Shown here one piece after another: positions 1 to 9,323 of a stretch of DNA of 59,492 nucleotides (position 1 is the stretch's first letter; every line of letters starts with the position of its first letter). The translations under genes and the position numbers were made by a program. Below the pieces are notes generated by a model, which was not told the DNA's origin, ran no database searches, and was given only the letters and a program-made list of their open reading frames with translations. Source of the DNA: Desulfobulbaceae bacterium BRH_c16a (GTDB taxonomy: Bacteria; Desulfobacterota; Desulfobulbia; Desulfobulbales; Desulfocapsaceae); contig LADS01000054.1 of assembly GCA_000961725.1 (NCBI GenBank), positions 1 to 59,492 of the forward strand, written 5' to 3'.

Positions 1-199
1 CTGAAAGGAAATATTGCAGCGGATCATACACGGCCTCGGCAACTCTCTCTTCCATTCGTTCCATGTTCTTTTTATCCGCCTGGAACAGGCCCTTCAGGTA
101 TTGGAATGCTTTCTCTGATAAATTTACAGTATGTCGTTGAAAAAACTTATGATATCTTCCATGAAAAGACAAAAACTGGCGGGACAGGCCCGCCAGCAT
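1..199 (-). mobile_element. IS701-like transposase, N-terminal part, cut by the left edge
   Basis: Read leftward from an ATG at 199-197, the frame is open to the window edge and gives about 66 residues. They include YHKFFQRHT followed by YLKGLFQADKKNMERMEE and DPLQYFLS. This arrangement is the usual N-terminus of IS701-type DDE transposases (a short aromatic stretch, then a helix of the form YLxGLxxxxxxNxERM, then LQxFLS). The catalytic domain lies outside the window. No good Shine-Dalgarno site precedes the ATG, so the start is provisional. The family call rests on recalled motif similarity, and whether the element is intact cannot be told. Confidence 0.6.
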
Positions 200-585
200 G
201 TGGCGGAGTCTGACATGGGAATCTTCCTTGTGTGAATTTAATTTTTTTTGGGCAGCTGTAATGGGTATCTCAGCTGCCCTGTTGCAATCAACAACTGGAT
301 TAACTGTACAATATTAGGAAGAATATTCAACATTTTCTGCTTCCCAAAGTAGAACTAAAGTATCAATATCCTGAAATAGAAATCATTTCAGGGGTAACTG
401 TTGGATATCTTTACTTTGAAAAAGTATCGACAGTGGTTCTTTTCTATTCTTTTATAGATGTTAGGATGTTATGGTTGTCAACTTAGTGGACAATACGATG
501 TGTTCTTTATAAAGTAGGTTGACAGTTGTATCGACCCTTGGCGCTGAACTTGTCCCTTCTCCCCTCAGAGGTGACGGAGGTGATT
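200..585. other. Gene-free AT-rich region between the IS701-like transposase and the sigma-54 activator
   Basis: No coding frame is credible here. Two inverted repeats are visible. One is a 9-bp pair, GGGCAGCTG at 250-258 and CAGCTGCCC at 271-279, just upstream of the leftward transposase and plausibly within the insertion-sequence end. The other is an 8-bp pair, CCTGAAAT at 370-377 and ATTTCAGG at 385-392. Neither is followed by a T-run in the direction of transcription, so I do not call them terminators. No sigma-54 type promoter was recognised. A weak sigma-70-like pair may exist near 486-515. Confidence 0.4.
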
Positions 586-2163
586 ATGATGGAAGAAGGC
601 TTTTCTCTTTCCGAAAAGGAATTCTCGCTGTTCTGTGAAGCTATCGCTTCTTTTCATACCATCCGGGATATGGATGACATGCTCGTCGCCATCTTCCGGA
701 AGATCGGATATGTCATCGCCATACAGGGTGTCTCCATTGCCCTGCATGACCCGGCCAACAAAGAATTCTATTTCATCCGCACAGTCGAGGAAGGCAAAAG
801 CAGAAGTGAATCCAGAGACCGATTTCTGCGATTTCCCGACAACTTAGGTGTGGCCGGATGGGTCATGAGCAATAATCGGGCTACCACTGTCAATGACGTT
901 TCCCGGGACCATCGGTTCTATGACGGCTTCAATAGCGAAGAGGATTTCATAACTCGCTCGATGATCTGTGTACCCCTGCGGACACGGAAGGGTTTTCTGG
1001 GAGTTTTATATGCGCTGAATAAGGAAAGTTGCGCCTTTACCGAACGGGATGAAAGGATTCTTGAAATCATAGCGGGAACTATTGCCGTCTCGCTGGAAAA
1101 CGCCAGGCTCTATGGCGAACTCAAGGACCATGTACATGCGCTTGAACAGGAAAAAAAGATTCTGCAGCACCAGATTCGGGCCGGGGCGGGGTTCAAGGAA
1201 ATTATCGGCTCAAGTCCTCCAATGAGGCGGATGTTCGAATTAATGAGGAAAATACTCGATACGACCACCACGGTGCTTATTCAAGGGGAAACGGGAACCG
1301 GCAAGGAACTCATTGCCAAAGTCATCCACTATAACGGGCTCTTGCAGAACAAACCCTTCGTTGCCGAAAACTGCAGTGCGCTCCCGGAAAATCTCCTGGA
1401 AAGTGAGCTCTTCGGCTATGTACGAGGAGCGTTTACCGGAGCTGCTGCAAATAAAAAGGGATTATTCGAGATAGCGGACGGCGGCACCATCTTTCTTGAC
1501 GAAATCGGCGAGATGTCTCCCCTGATGCAGGTCAAGCTGCTCAGAGTGCTTCAGGAAGGTGAGTTCCGACCCGTCGGCTGCAATCGCAGCAGGCAGGTAA
1601 AAGTCAGGGTTATTGCCTCCACCAACCGGAACCTCGGCGAGGAGATCAAAAAGGGACAGTTCCGAGAAGATCTGTACTACCGCATCAACGTTTTTCAGAT
1701 TACGCCACCGCCCTTACGGCAGAGAAAGGATGATATTCTCTCCCTTGCCAATCATTTTCTTGAAAAATATGCCCGGAAAAACAACAAACCGGTTCCCGTC
1801 CTCACCCCGCAGGCACTTGATCTGCTGATGCGGTTCGATTGGCCGGGAAACGTAAGGGAGCTCGAAAATGAAATGGAGCGGGCGCTGGCTATGGCGGGCG
1901 GAGGAACGACAATTTCCTCTGAGTTTCTCTCTGAAAAGATAACGCGTCTGGGAAGAAATTGTCACTCCGATGAATCCGGAGACGGAGCAGGCATTTTAAA
2001 AGATGCGATTCGCCGAACCGAGATAACGATGATAGGCGAAGCGCTGGAATCTTCCGGGGGCAATCAGACTCAAGCGGCTAAGGCGCTGGGGCTGTCGAGA
2101 CAGGGTCTGGTAAACAAAATCGCAGCCTACAGCATACAGGTAAAACAGCAACTCGACCGGTAG
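586..2163 (+). CDS. GAF-domain sigma-54 dependent transcriptional activator (Fis-type)
   Basis: A 525-residue bacterial enhancer-binding protein that would remodel RNA polymerase-sigma54 at target promoters. The N-terminal third (about 28-175) is a GAF sensor domain of unknown ligand. A short coiled coil leads into the AAA+ domain with Walker A GETGTGKE, the sigma-54 contact loop GAFTGA, Walker B TIFLDEIGEM and the WPGNVRELEN sensor-II region. A Fis-type helix-turn-helix (QTQAAKALGLSRQGLVNKI) ends the protein. ATG 586 is chosen because GGAGG at 576-580 sits 5 nt upstream; ATG 589 is equally possible, and a TTG at 526 reads into unconserved sequence. The cyclase gene starts 2 nt after its stop, so the two are probably co-transcribed. 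FhlA/NorR-like architecture is clear, but the regulon is unknown. Confidence 0.9.
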   Translation: MMEEGFSLSEKEFSLFCEAIASFHTIRDMDDMLVAIFRKIGYVIAIQGVSIALHDPANKEFYFIRTVEEGKSRSESRDRFLRFPDNLGVAGWVMSNNRATTVNDVSRDHRFYDGFNSEEDFITRSMICVPLRTRKGFLGVLYALNKESCAFTERDERILEIIAGTIAVSLENARLYGELKDHVHALEQEKKILQHQIRAGAGFKEIIGSSPPMRRMFELMRKILDTTTTVLIQGETGTGKELIAKVIHYNGLLQNKPFVAENCSALPENLLESELFGYVRGAFTGAAANKKGLFEIADGGTIFLDEIGEMSPLMQVKLLRVLQEGEFRPVGCNRSRQVKVRVIASTNRNLGEEIKKGQFREDLYYRINVFQITPPPLRQRKDDILSLANHFLEKYARKNNKPVPVLTPQALDLLMRFDWPGNVRELENEMERALAMAGGGTTISSEFLSEKITRLGRNCHSDESGDGAGILKDAIRRTEITMIGEALESSGGNQTQAAKALGLSRQGLVNKIAAYSIQVKQQLDR

Positions 2164-2165
2164 AT

Positions 2166-4424
2166 ATGAAACGGCTTGGAAAGGCATTTCTTACGGGTCT
2201 TCTGCTGGCAATTGCAGGCACCTGTTTTGTATATACACCATACGGTCAGAGGGTCGAAGAGGAGTTTGGCCTGTCGCTGCTGTTCAAGCTGAGAGGACCG
2301 CGGCAGCCACCTGAAAAAGCAGTTATTGTCAATATTGACAGCATTTCCCCCGGCAATCCGGAACTTTCCGGCAGTTTCGGTAAATTGCCCAGAACCGTCC
2401 ATGCAGCCTTGGTCGACAGGCTCACGCAGTATGGCGCAGCGGTCATCGCTTTCGATATCTATTTTGCCGAGACTGCAAACCGGGATCAGGATACGACTTT
2501 TGCCGAGGCCATTCGCCGGGCCGGCAATGTAATTCTGGTTGAGGATCTGCGGCATGCTCCCGCCATGCCCGCCACCGGACCCACCGGAAGAGGCGCGGGG
2601 CCGGCCGGTAATGTTGAAATGGAGATTTTAGTCCCACCGATACAACCCCTGGCCGATGCCGCCTTTGCCCTTGTTCCTTTTCCCCTGCCGAAAATTCCGA
2701 TAAGGGTGAATCAGTCCTGGCGATTCAAGGAGTCATGCGGAGATATGCCGACATTACCTGCCGCTGTTTTCCAGGCGGCGACACTCAGCCACTATGATCG
2801 GCTCCATGCCTTGCTTCGTCAAAAAGTGCCGGACAATATCTATGACCTTCCTGCCTCTGCTGAAGAGGCGATGGCCACTCTCGGTCTTGTTGAGACCATG
2901 CGAAAAATCAGGAGAGTTTTTCTCCGGAATGAAAAGCTTCGAGAAGAGCTCCTTGCCGAGAATCGCAGTGCCAGGGTTTCCGGACCTTCCGCCGGGCAGG
3001 ATCTGCTGACGCTGATCAATATGTATGGAGGGGAAAGCCGTGTCGTTATCGACTTCTATGGTCCTCCGGCCACCTGTACGACTTTATCCTATCATGATGT
3101 GTTGTCGCCGCCTGAAGACACTCATGATTCCATAGCAGAAAAAATAAGAAATAAGGTTGTTTTTGTCGGTGCGGCGCGGATGCACTGGTCAAACCAGAAA
3201 GATGGTTTCTATACCGTGTATTCCCGGCCGGACGGCCTTGATCTCAGCGGTGTGGAACTGGCTGCAACCGTGTTTGCCAATCTGGTCGAGAACCGCTCGG
3301 TTCACCCTCTGTCTGCGGGTAAAACGATCGGGCTCATCGGCTTCTGTGCCCTGGCGGCCTGTCTGCTCAGCTTTCTGCTGTCCCCTCCGCTTGCGGCTGC
3401 TCTGCTGCTTGCGGGAATCGGCGTATATCTTTTCGGCGCCTCTGCCGTCTTTTCCCAGAGCGGCACCTGGACGCCGCTGATTACCCCGATTGTCCTTGTG
3501 CCTGCCAGCGGTTTTCTGATTGCGACGTTCATAAATTATCTGGCAACCCACCGCGAGCGGCGAAATATCCATACCGCTCTTGGCTTCTATCTTCCCGGAA
3601 GTGTCGTAGAGGAACTTACCCATGATCTCTCGTTCATCACAACGGGAGACCGGAAAATGTACAGCGTCTGTGTCATGACCGATGCTCAGCACTACACCAC
3701 CCTGTCGGAAAGAATGGAGCCGGAAGAGTTGAGCATCCACATGAAAGCGTACTATCAATACCTGTTCAGAGAGGTAAAAAGAAATGGAGGTATGGTCTGC
3801 AACGTGATCGGCGATTCCATGCTTGCTCTCTGGCCTTCAGCCGAACCGGAAACATCGCTTTGCCGGAAGGCCTGTCAGGCATCTCTGCAGATGGTCGAGG
3901 CGGTCGAAAGGTTTAACGGCAAGTACCCGGGGAGGTCGTTACCAACCCGTATCGGGATTCATGCCGGCTATCTGCTGATGGATAATATTGGTGCCGAGGA
4001 TCATTTTGAATATGCGCCTGTAGGAGATATTGTCAATACGGCATCGAGAATCGAAGGACTCAATAAGCACCTCGGCACCAGAATTCTCGCATCCGAAGAA
4101 ACTCTTCGTGGTGTTGCCGGCATACGGTACCGCGAGATAGGAACCTTCCTTCTCGGCGGCAAGACCAGGCCGGTCGGCATTTACGAACTGCTCGCCGAAA
4201 AGGAGTATTCAGCCGAGTGGAACCGTCTCTACAAAGAGGTCTTTCCGGAAGCGGTCTGGCTCTTCCGGCAAGGTCTATGGCATAAGGCTCTGGCGGTATT
4301 CGACCATTGCCTGACCGTGCATGCGGAAGACGGTCCCACGCGATTTTACAAGCAGCTCTGTGAATCGTATCTTGTCACGCCGCCTGCTGCCGACCGGCAG
4401 GAGATAATCCGGGTGGATAAATAA
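2166..4424 (+). CDS. CHASE2-domain class III adenylate/guanylate cyclase
   Basis: A 752-residue membrane receptor cyclase. An N-terminal membrane helix (about 7-25) precedes a long extracytoplasmic CHASE2 domain (about 35-390), then about three membrane helices (395-475), then a cytoplasmic class III cyclase domain (about 515-690). The metal aspartates are present (VMTDAQHYT and IGDSMLALW), as are the catalytic Asn and Arg in VGDIVNTASRIE, so the enzyme should be active. Whether it makes cAMP or cGMP is not settled by sight. A TPR-like tail follows, as in many CHASE2 cyclases. The gene is effectively coupled to the sigma-54 activator upstream. It converges on a FecR-TPR-barrel gene, and in my recollection CHASE2 cyclases and FecR proteins are often neighbours. 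Confidence 0.88.
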   Translation: MKRLGKAFLTGLLLAIAGTCFVYTPYGQRVEEEFGLSLLFKLRGPRQPPEKAVIVNIDSISPGNPELSGSFGKLPRTVHAALVDRLTQYGAAVIAFDIYFAETANRDQDTTFAEAIRRAGNVILVEDLRHAPAMPATGPTGRGAGPAGNVEMEILVPPIQPLADAAFALVPFPLPKIPIRVNQSWRFKESCGDMPTLPAAVFQAATLSHYDRLHALLRQKVPDNIYDLPASAEEAMATLGLVETMRKIRRVFLRNEKLREELLAENRSARVSGPSAGQDLLTLINMYGGESRVVIDFYGPPATCTTLSYHDVLSPPEDTHDSIAEKIRNKVVFVGAARMHWSNQKDGFYTVYSRPDGLDLSGVELAATVFANLVENRSVHPLSAGKTIGLIGFCALAACLLSFLLSPPLAAALLLAGIGVYLFGASAVFSQSGTWTPLITPIVLVPASGFLIATFINYLATHRERRNIHTALGFYLPGSVVEELTHDLSFITTGDRKMYSVCVMTDAQHYTTLSERMEPEELSIHMKAYYQYLFREVKRNGGMVCNVIGDSMLALWPSAEPETSLCRKACQASLQMVEAVERFNGKYPGRSLPTRIGIHAGYLLMDNIGAEDHFEYAPVGDIVNTASRIEGLNKHLGTRILASEETLRGVAGIRYREIGTFLLGGKTRPVGIYELLAEKEYSAEWNRLYKEVFPEAVWLFRQGLWHKALAVFDHCLTVHAEDGPTRFYKQLCESYLVTPPAADRQEIIRVDK

Positions 4425-4443
4425 CCGCCGGTTTCGAGTGTCA

Positions 4444-4644
4444 CTAAGGGATATAGAAAGTGCGACCCCCAATTACTACGTATCCGGAATTCGTTTTGAG
4501 GTATTCAAAAGTCAGGTTTTTGAGTGTCTTGTGCTTTCCCTTGAAGGCTTGAATCTCGCTCGGACTCAGTTCCTCTATCGGGTTATCATCTTTGTCAAAG
4601 AGCTTGAAATCACCTTTTTCCGGAAATTCGATTGTAAATTTCAT
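4444..4644 (-). CDS. Small conserved-looking protein of unknown function (66 aa)
   Basis: A short acidic cytoplasmic protein beginning MKFTIEFPEKGDFKLFD and ending GGRTFYIP, without a signal peptide, membrane segment or cysteines. The start at 4644 is set by AGGAGG at 4651-4656, 6 nt upstream; longer readings begin inside the upstream gene. It lies 25 nt downstream of the FecR-TPR-barrel gene on the same strand and is probably translated from the same mRNA. The alternating hydrophobic and charged pattern suggests a small beta-sheet fold. I do not recognise the family. Confidence 0.65.
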   Translation of the reverse strand: MKFTIEFPEKGDFKLFDKDDNPIEELSPSEIQAFKGKHKTLKNLTFEYLKTNSGYVVIGGRTFYIP

Positions 4645-4669
4645 AGTTTTCCTCCTGTGAATTTTTGAG

Positions 4670-7600
4670 TTAGAAAGCAACCGTCAGTCTGGCTATAATC
4701 TGCTGCTCGGCAAGGAACCGCGGATTGGCCGGATCTGTGTTGACAAATTTGAACGGCTCATCAAGGAGATTTTTGATTTCCACCGTGAAAATGCCATACC
4801 GTTTCGGTATTCGATAACCGAAGGAGAGATCGACTACCCAGAATTGATCGTTTTCTTCAGCAAAGCCAACATCTCTTGTGCCGAAATCGCCTTTCTGGTC
4901 TATATAACTTGCCTGCAAACCGCCAATCATCACGGACGGATGGAAAACCTGGGCCCGGGGTGTGACCCGGTGAGTTTTCAGATCTTGTATTCCCAGTAAA
5001 CCTTCCCACTGGTCGTGGGAATAATGCTCATAATAGTATTCCAGGCCAAGGCTGAGCCAGCCGGCAGGTGCACAGTACAGATACGCCGATCCGATATTTT
5101 CCTGCCAGTCGTCCTCTTTCTGCTCCGGAAGGCCGAGCAAGGTGAGGTCATTATAGGGAACCTCCAGATCCCGATGAAAAAACTGCAGTCCCCCATACCA
5201 GTCGGCGGAGAATGTCCGGTCGATGCCTGCCCCGTAGGTCCATGAGGTAGAAGCCTCAAGATCGTCAAAAAACTGATTGAATCCTGCTACAAGCGTCGGT
5301 TCGATGGTTTGAGCGTAGATAAATCTTCTGGTCACGGTTTTAAAAGCAGCCGCCCGCAGCAATGTACTTTCGACCGGCTGCCAGGCAAGCCCGAGCTTCG
5401 GATTCAGTTCGTTGCGATCCATGAAGGAACTGTCAAGCGCATCCCCGCTGAGTCCGACAGTTGCCTGGATATCCCGGTGAAGATCGAGTTGGGCATAGCT
5501 GTAAAGGTTGGCGTGCTCGGTTGTCTTGTCTTCTTCGAGCAATGCCTCGAACGGTGAGATGTAATGCAAAGCTTCGTCTTCATCTGCCGATAAAAATCCT
5601 GCGCCGCTTTTCAGACTCCATCGTGCACTCCTATGGATATGCTGGACTTCAGCCATCCGGCTGTCAACTTCACTGGTGATTTCGATAGATGTTGAAAAAA
5701 GGCCGTCGGAGCGTATCGCGGCATCGCCGTCGTCCGAGCTGAAAATCGCCGTCCCGAGCAGGGTCGAATGGGGCTGCAGATCATGGCGAATACCTGCCCG
5801 CACGCTTTTTGTCGTATCCGACTGGCGGAGTGTGTTGCTGAACATGGTCGGGTCGAACTGGATGGCAAGATCACCATAATCCTTTTCTTTGTAGCGGATT
5901 TCCGCCATCAGACTGGTGGCCGGGGAGAGCATTGCCTGGAAATAAGCGCTGTAAATATCATTTTCCTGATCGTTGTTCTCCCGGATACCGTCCGTTTGAT
6001 AATGAAACTGGCCGAGGCTGTAGGAGAATCTCCCTTCAACCCCAGAGAGTACGACTTCATCACCAAGAATATCGTTACTGCCAATCACCCCGCTTGTCCG
6101 CAAAGCTGTTCTGTCCCTTAAAAAGAGAGGATTGAATTCATTGGCGGAGGCAGTGGATGGGCCGGTGCCTTCGAGGATATGCAATTTGCTTTCGGCAAGC
6201 TGTGGCTGGACGGGTGTAATATTGATCGGCTGAAGAAGCTGCGACTGCAGCAGTTCACTTACCCTGGCGACTTCATGGCGCGGCAGGGCGCTGTAGGTAT
6301 CGGCGAGGAACCTGTGGGCGGAATAATTGGCGGGATCGGCGTGTATCGATTTCCATCCCTCAACCTTCGCCAGCTGGGGGAAGCCAAGATCCGTATAAAT
6401 CCTTCCCAGGCCGGCACTGCGCGCCGCGAGATCGTCGTCAAGCAGCAGGCGTGAACGATAGACGGCCCGGTTGTCATTCATGGCGATCGACTGCCGGATA
6501 TCGTGCAGGGCCTCGACCGGGCGATTGATGGTCTGCTTTCGTATGGCATCGTAAAGCCAGGGCGTCGGATCCGCAGGGTCCAGTTCCTTGGCAATCAAAT
6601 ATTGGCGGCGGGCGTGGTTGTCCCGTTTTTCCTCAAAATAGGCTTTGCCGAGATAGCTGCGAATCAAGGAGCTGCCCGGATCGAGGGCCGCGGCGATTTC
6701 AATGTCCGCCCTTCCTTCTGCAAGACTGCCCGTTCGTATCCGGGCAAGCCCCAGACCCAGCCTGGCAAGGGGGAGCGCCGGGTCGATTGCGATGGCCTCA
6801 GAGAATGCAGCCCGGGCTTCATCTGTTTCTATACGGCTGAGATGGACAAAGCCCAGAACAGTCCGGCTGAGACCGGAGGAAGGTGTGAGAGAAGCTGCTT
6901 CTGCTGCCATTGCCCTGGCTTCTTCAAGTTCGCCGACGGAGAGGAGCAGTTCTGCAAGCCGGGCTTTTACCAGACCGTTTTCAGGATTGAAGGCAGTTGC
7001 CTGTTCAAGGGCCTCAAGGGCGGCCCCAATATCAAAATAGGCCTGCCGGGCATAGGAAAGCGCAAGACCTGCGGGGGCGGAATGAGGGTCGAGCTCAATC
7101 GCCCGCAAGGCGAATTGAAGGGCCTGTGCCTTGTTGTTGCGGACCGTTTCGATGATTGAAGAGAGCGCCAGGGCAGCAGTGTTTTTTTGATCCTGCTGGA
7201 GGATCAGGGACAGATTTTGCCGGGCTTCCTCAACCCGGCCAACCGAGAGGCTGCGGCCGGCCTGATGGATACGCTCCGCTGATTCAACGTCTGTGAGGGG
7301 AGCGGAAGGTTCTATCACCGCAGGATAATACAGCGTCCATTCGACGGCATCCCGCGGCCTGACAATGGCCATAGCCGTCGGTGCCGAACCTTCTTGCGCC
7401 ATCGCGCTCCGGCCGCTGGAGAGATGCAATCGGCCTTCTTGATTGACGGCTGTCACCTGTCCCTCGAATACGATGATGAAGGCCTTGCCGGGATCGACGC
7501 GGACAAGGAACTCGGTGCCTTCCACCACGCCATTGACGTACGGGGTAATGACTTTAAGGGAGCGGGGCTGGTGGCTGAAAATATGAAGAGCCCCTCGCAG

Positions 7601-7933
7601 GAGCTCAAGAACGGAGAAGGTGTCTTGCGTCGGTTTGCTGAAGATAATCGTACTTTTCCGGTCAATGCGAAGAACTGTTTCATTTTTCAGTACGACCGCC
7701 GCCCGTCCATCGGTGCCGACCCTCAGCATGTCGCCGGGACAGAATTCCATGTCCATTGCAACAGCCTGCCAATCGGATTGTTCGTTACGCTGAACTTCCG
7801 CTTCGCCCTGGAGGGAAACAAGGGTGGCTGCAGGTTGTGAACATTCCTCCGCAGCGTCACCGGAAGAGGCGAAAAAGAGCAGGCAGAAAACAATAACACC
7901 ATAGATGCAAGAGACGATCATCTTCGAATTCAT
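4670..7933 (-). CDS. FecR domain, TPR repeats and C-terminal beta-barrel outer-membrane protein
   Basis: A 1087-residue exported protein with an unusual three-part build. A signal peptide (about 1-27) is followed by a FecR-type domain (about 35-190, with CPGDMLRVGTDGRAAVVL and TPYVNGVVEGTEFLV). Roughly ten TPR repeats span about 205-560 (for example ALQFALRAIELDPHSAPAGLAL). A long region rich in alternating aromatic strands (about 620-1087) ends in VEIKNLLDEPF and a terminal phenylalanine, the signature of TonB-receptor-like barrels. No plug domain or TonB box was seen, so TonB-dependent uptake is doubtful. The start at 7933 has GGGAG upstream. It probably sits in the outer membrane with FecR and TPR parts in the periplasm. 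Secretion, scaffolding or envelope sensing are possible, and the substrate is unknown. Confidence 0.8.
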   Translation of the reverse strand: MNSKMIVSCIYGVIVFCLLFFASSGDAAEECSQPAATLVSLQGEAEVQRNEQSDWQAVAMDMEFCPGDMLRVGTDGRAAVVLKNETVLRIDRKSTIIFSKPTQDTFSVLELLRGALHIFSHQPRSLKVITPYVNGVVEGTEFLVRVDPGKAFIIVFEGQVTAVNQEGRLHLSSGRSAMAQEGSAPTAMAIVRPRDAVEWTLYYPAVIEPSAPLTDVESAERIHQAGRSLSVGRVEEARQNLSLILQQDQKNTAALALSSIIETVRNNKAQALQFALRAIELDPHSAPAGLALSYARQAYFDIGAALEALEQATAFNPENGLVKARLAELLLSVGELEEARAMAAEAASLTPSSGLSRTVLGFVHLSRIETDEARAAFSEAIAIDPALPLARLGLGLARIRTGSLAEGRADIEIAAALDPGSSLIRSYLGKAYFEEKRDNHARRQYLIAKELDPADPTPWLYDAIRKQTINRPVEALHDIRQSIAMNDNRAVYRSRLLLDDDLAARSAGLGRIYTDLGFPQLAKVEGWKSIHADPANYSAHRFLADTYSALPRHEVARVSELLQSQLLQPINITPVQPQLAESKLHILEGTGPSTASANEFNPLFLRDRTALRTSGVIGSNDILGDEVVLSGVEGRFSYSLGQFHYQTDGIRENNDQENDIYSAYFQAMLSPATSLMAEIRYKEKDYGDLAIQFDPTMFSNTLRQSDTTKSVRAGIRHDLQPHSTLLGTAIFSSDDGDAAIRSDGLFSTSIEITSEVDSRMAEVQHIHRSARWSLKSGAGFLSADEDEALHYISPFEALLEEDKTTEHANLYSYAQLDLHRDIQATVGLSGDALDSSFMDRNELNPKLGLAWQPVESTLLRAAAFKTVTRRFIYAQTIEPTLVAGFNQFFDDLEASTSWTYGAGIDRTFSADWYGGLQFFHRDLEVPYNDLTLLGLPEQKEDDWQENIGSAYLYCAPAGWLSLGLEYYYEHYSHDQWEGLLGIQDLKTHRVTPRAQVFHPSVMIGGLQASYIDQKGDFGTRDVGFAEENDQFWVVDLSFGYRIPKRYGIFTVEIKNLLDEPFKFVNTDPANPRFLAEQQIIARLTVAF

Positions 7934-8203
7934 GGTCTTCTCCCAACAGGTAAGCCTTGAAATCCGTTACCGGTAAGTAATCTCTGCCGTGACCTTTATC
8001 GACGGGCAATTTATCCTATCACATTATTTGGGTTTATCCCACATTATTCAGCGCCTTATAATGTCTAGGCATTTGATTGTCAGATGTATTGTCACGATAG
8101 ACAACCAGTACCCCGATGGTTAAATTTGTTGCAAATGAATCTGCAGGAATTCTTTGATAAATGAAAATATTGAAGAGGAGACGAACGCGCAGGAGATTTG
8201 AGT

Positions 8204-9217
8204 ATGGTGAACAGTAACACGAAGCCCGAAAAGAGGGCAACCCGCATATGGCCAGCCTGGCATTCCACCTTGTCAAACTTCAGGCAACCCAGCACGCGGA
8301 CGGCGGTCTGGCAGTTGCTCAATTCGCTTCTCCCTTACTTTGCGTTATGGTTTCTGATGATCGAGTCGATCAGGCACGAATATCCGTATCCTGTCACTCT
8401 GGCGCTGGCGGTGGTCGCCGCCATGTTTCTCGTTCGGCTTTTTATCCTTTTTCACGATTGCGTACACGGCTCGCTCTTTCCGAGGAAGGGCCCCAACACG
8501 TTCTTCGGATATTTTTTGGGGTTGCTGGTATTTACTCCCTTTGACGACTGGCGTTTCAGCCATCTTCGACATCATACCACCTACGCCAATCTCGATACGC
8601 GGGGCTTCGGCGATATCTGGACCATGACCCGGGCGGAATACCAAAATTCATCGAAGACCCATCGGCTGTCGTACCGTCTTTACCGTAACCCTTTCATACT
8701 ACTTGGCCTGGGCGCCTTGTTCAGTTTTTTGCTCCGCTTCCGGTTGCCGACACGAAAGGCGAAACGCAAGGAGCGGGTGAGCGTCCTGTTCACCAATCTG
8801 CTGATCGCAGTGGTAATTGTTATTGCCTGGCAAACGATAGGCCTTCGGACATACCTGCTCATCCAGTTGCCGGTACTGTGGATAGCCGGCGCTCTGGGAA
8901 TTTGGCTTTTCTACGTGCAGCACCAGTTTGAAGGAGGATATTGGGCGCGCAGACAGGAGTGGGATGCTCTCCGCGCTGCGATGGAGGGCAGTTCTTTCTA
9001 TCGATTGCCGTCGGTGTTGCGTTGGTTTTCGGCCAGCATCGGCTATCACCATGTTCACCATCTCAGCCCCCGGATTCCGAACTATCGGCTGAAAGAATGC
9101 TACGATGCCGTCCCGGAAGTTCGGGACAAGCCACCCCTCACTCTCAGGAAAAGCCTTTCCGGTATTCACCTGAAACTTTGGGACGAGGAACGGCAGGATC
9201 TTGTCGGCTTCTATTAA
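8204..9217 (+). CDS. Membrane fatty acid desaturase
   Basis: A 337-residue integral-membrane di-iron desaturase that would introduce a double bond into acyl lipids using O2 and an electron donor. The three histidine boxes are intact: HDCVH at residues 84-88, HLRHH at 120-124 and HHVHH at 282-286. Paired membrane helices lie at about 35-110 and 195-235. The ATG at 8204 is preferred because AGGAG at 8191-8195 lies 8 nt upstream; the TTG at 8198 is too close to that site. The box pattern fits DesA/omega-6-like desaturases, but regiospecificity cannot be read from the sequence. No dedicated ferredoxin or reductase is adjacent. An O2-requiring enzyme is noteworthy if the host is an anaerobe. Confidence 0.9.
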   Translation: MVNSNTKPEKRATRIWPAWHSTLSNFRQPSTRTAVWQLLNSLLPYFALWFLMIESIRHEYPYPVTLALAVVAAMFLVRLFILFHDCVHGSLFPRKGPNTFFGYFLGLLVFTPFDDWRFSHLRHHTTYANLDTRGFGDIWTMTRAEYQNSSKTHRLSYRLYRNPFILLGLGALFSFLLRFRLPTRKAKRKERVSVLFTNLLIAVVIVIAWQTIGLRTYLLIQLPVLWIAGALGIWLFYVQHQFEGGYWARRQEWDALRAAMEGSSFYRLPSVLRWFSASIGYHHVHHLSPRIPNYRLKECYDAVPEVRDKPPLTLRKSLSGIHLKLWDEERQDLVGFY

Positions 9218-9323
9218 AAAAGAAGGTTCGCGCAAAAAACCATGGAAATAAATAAGGGATCGGGATAGCAATGAATGGGGCAATGAGCAGTTTCTATCAA
9301 GTACAGTGTTGAGGGGAGATGGG

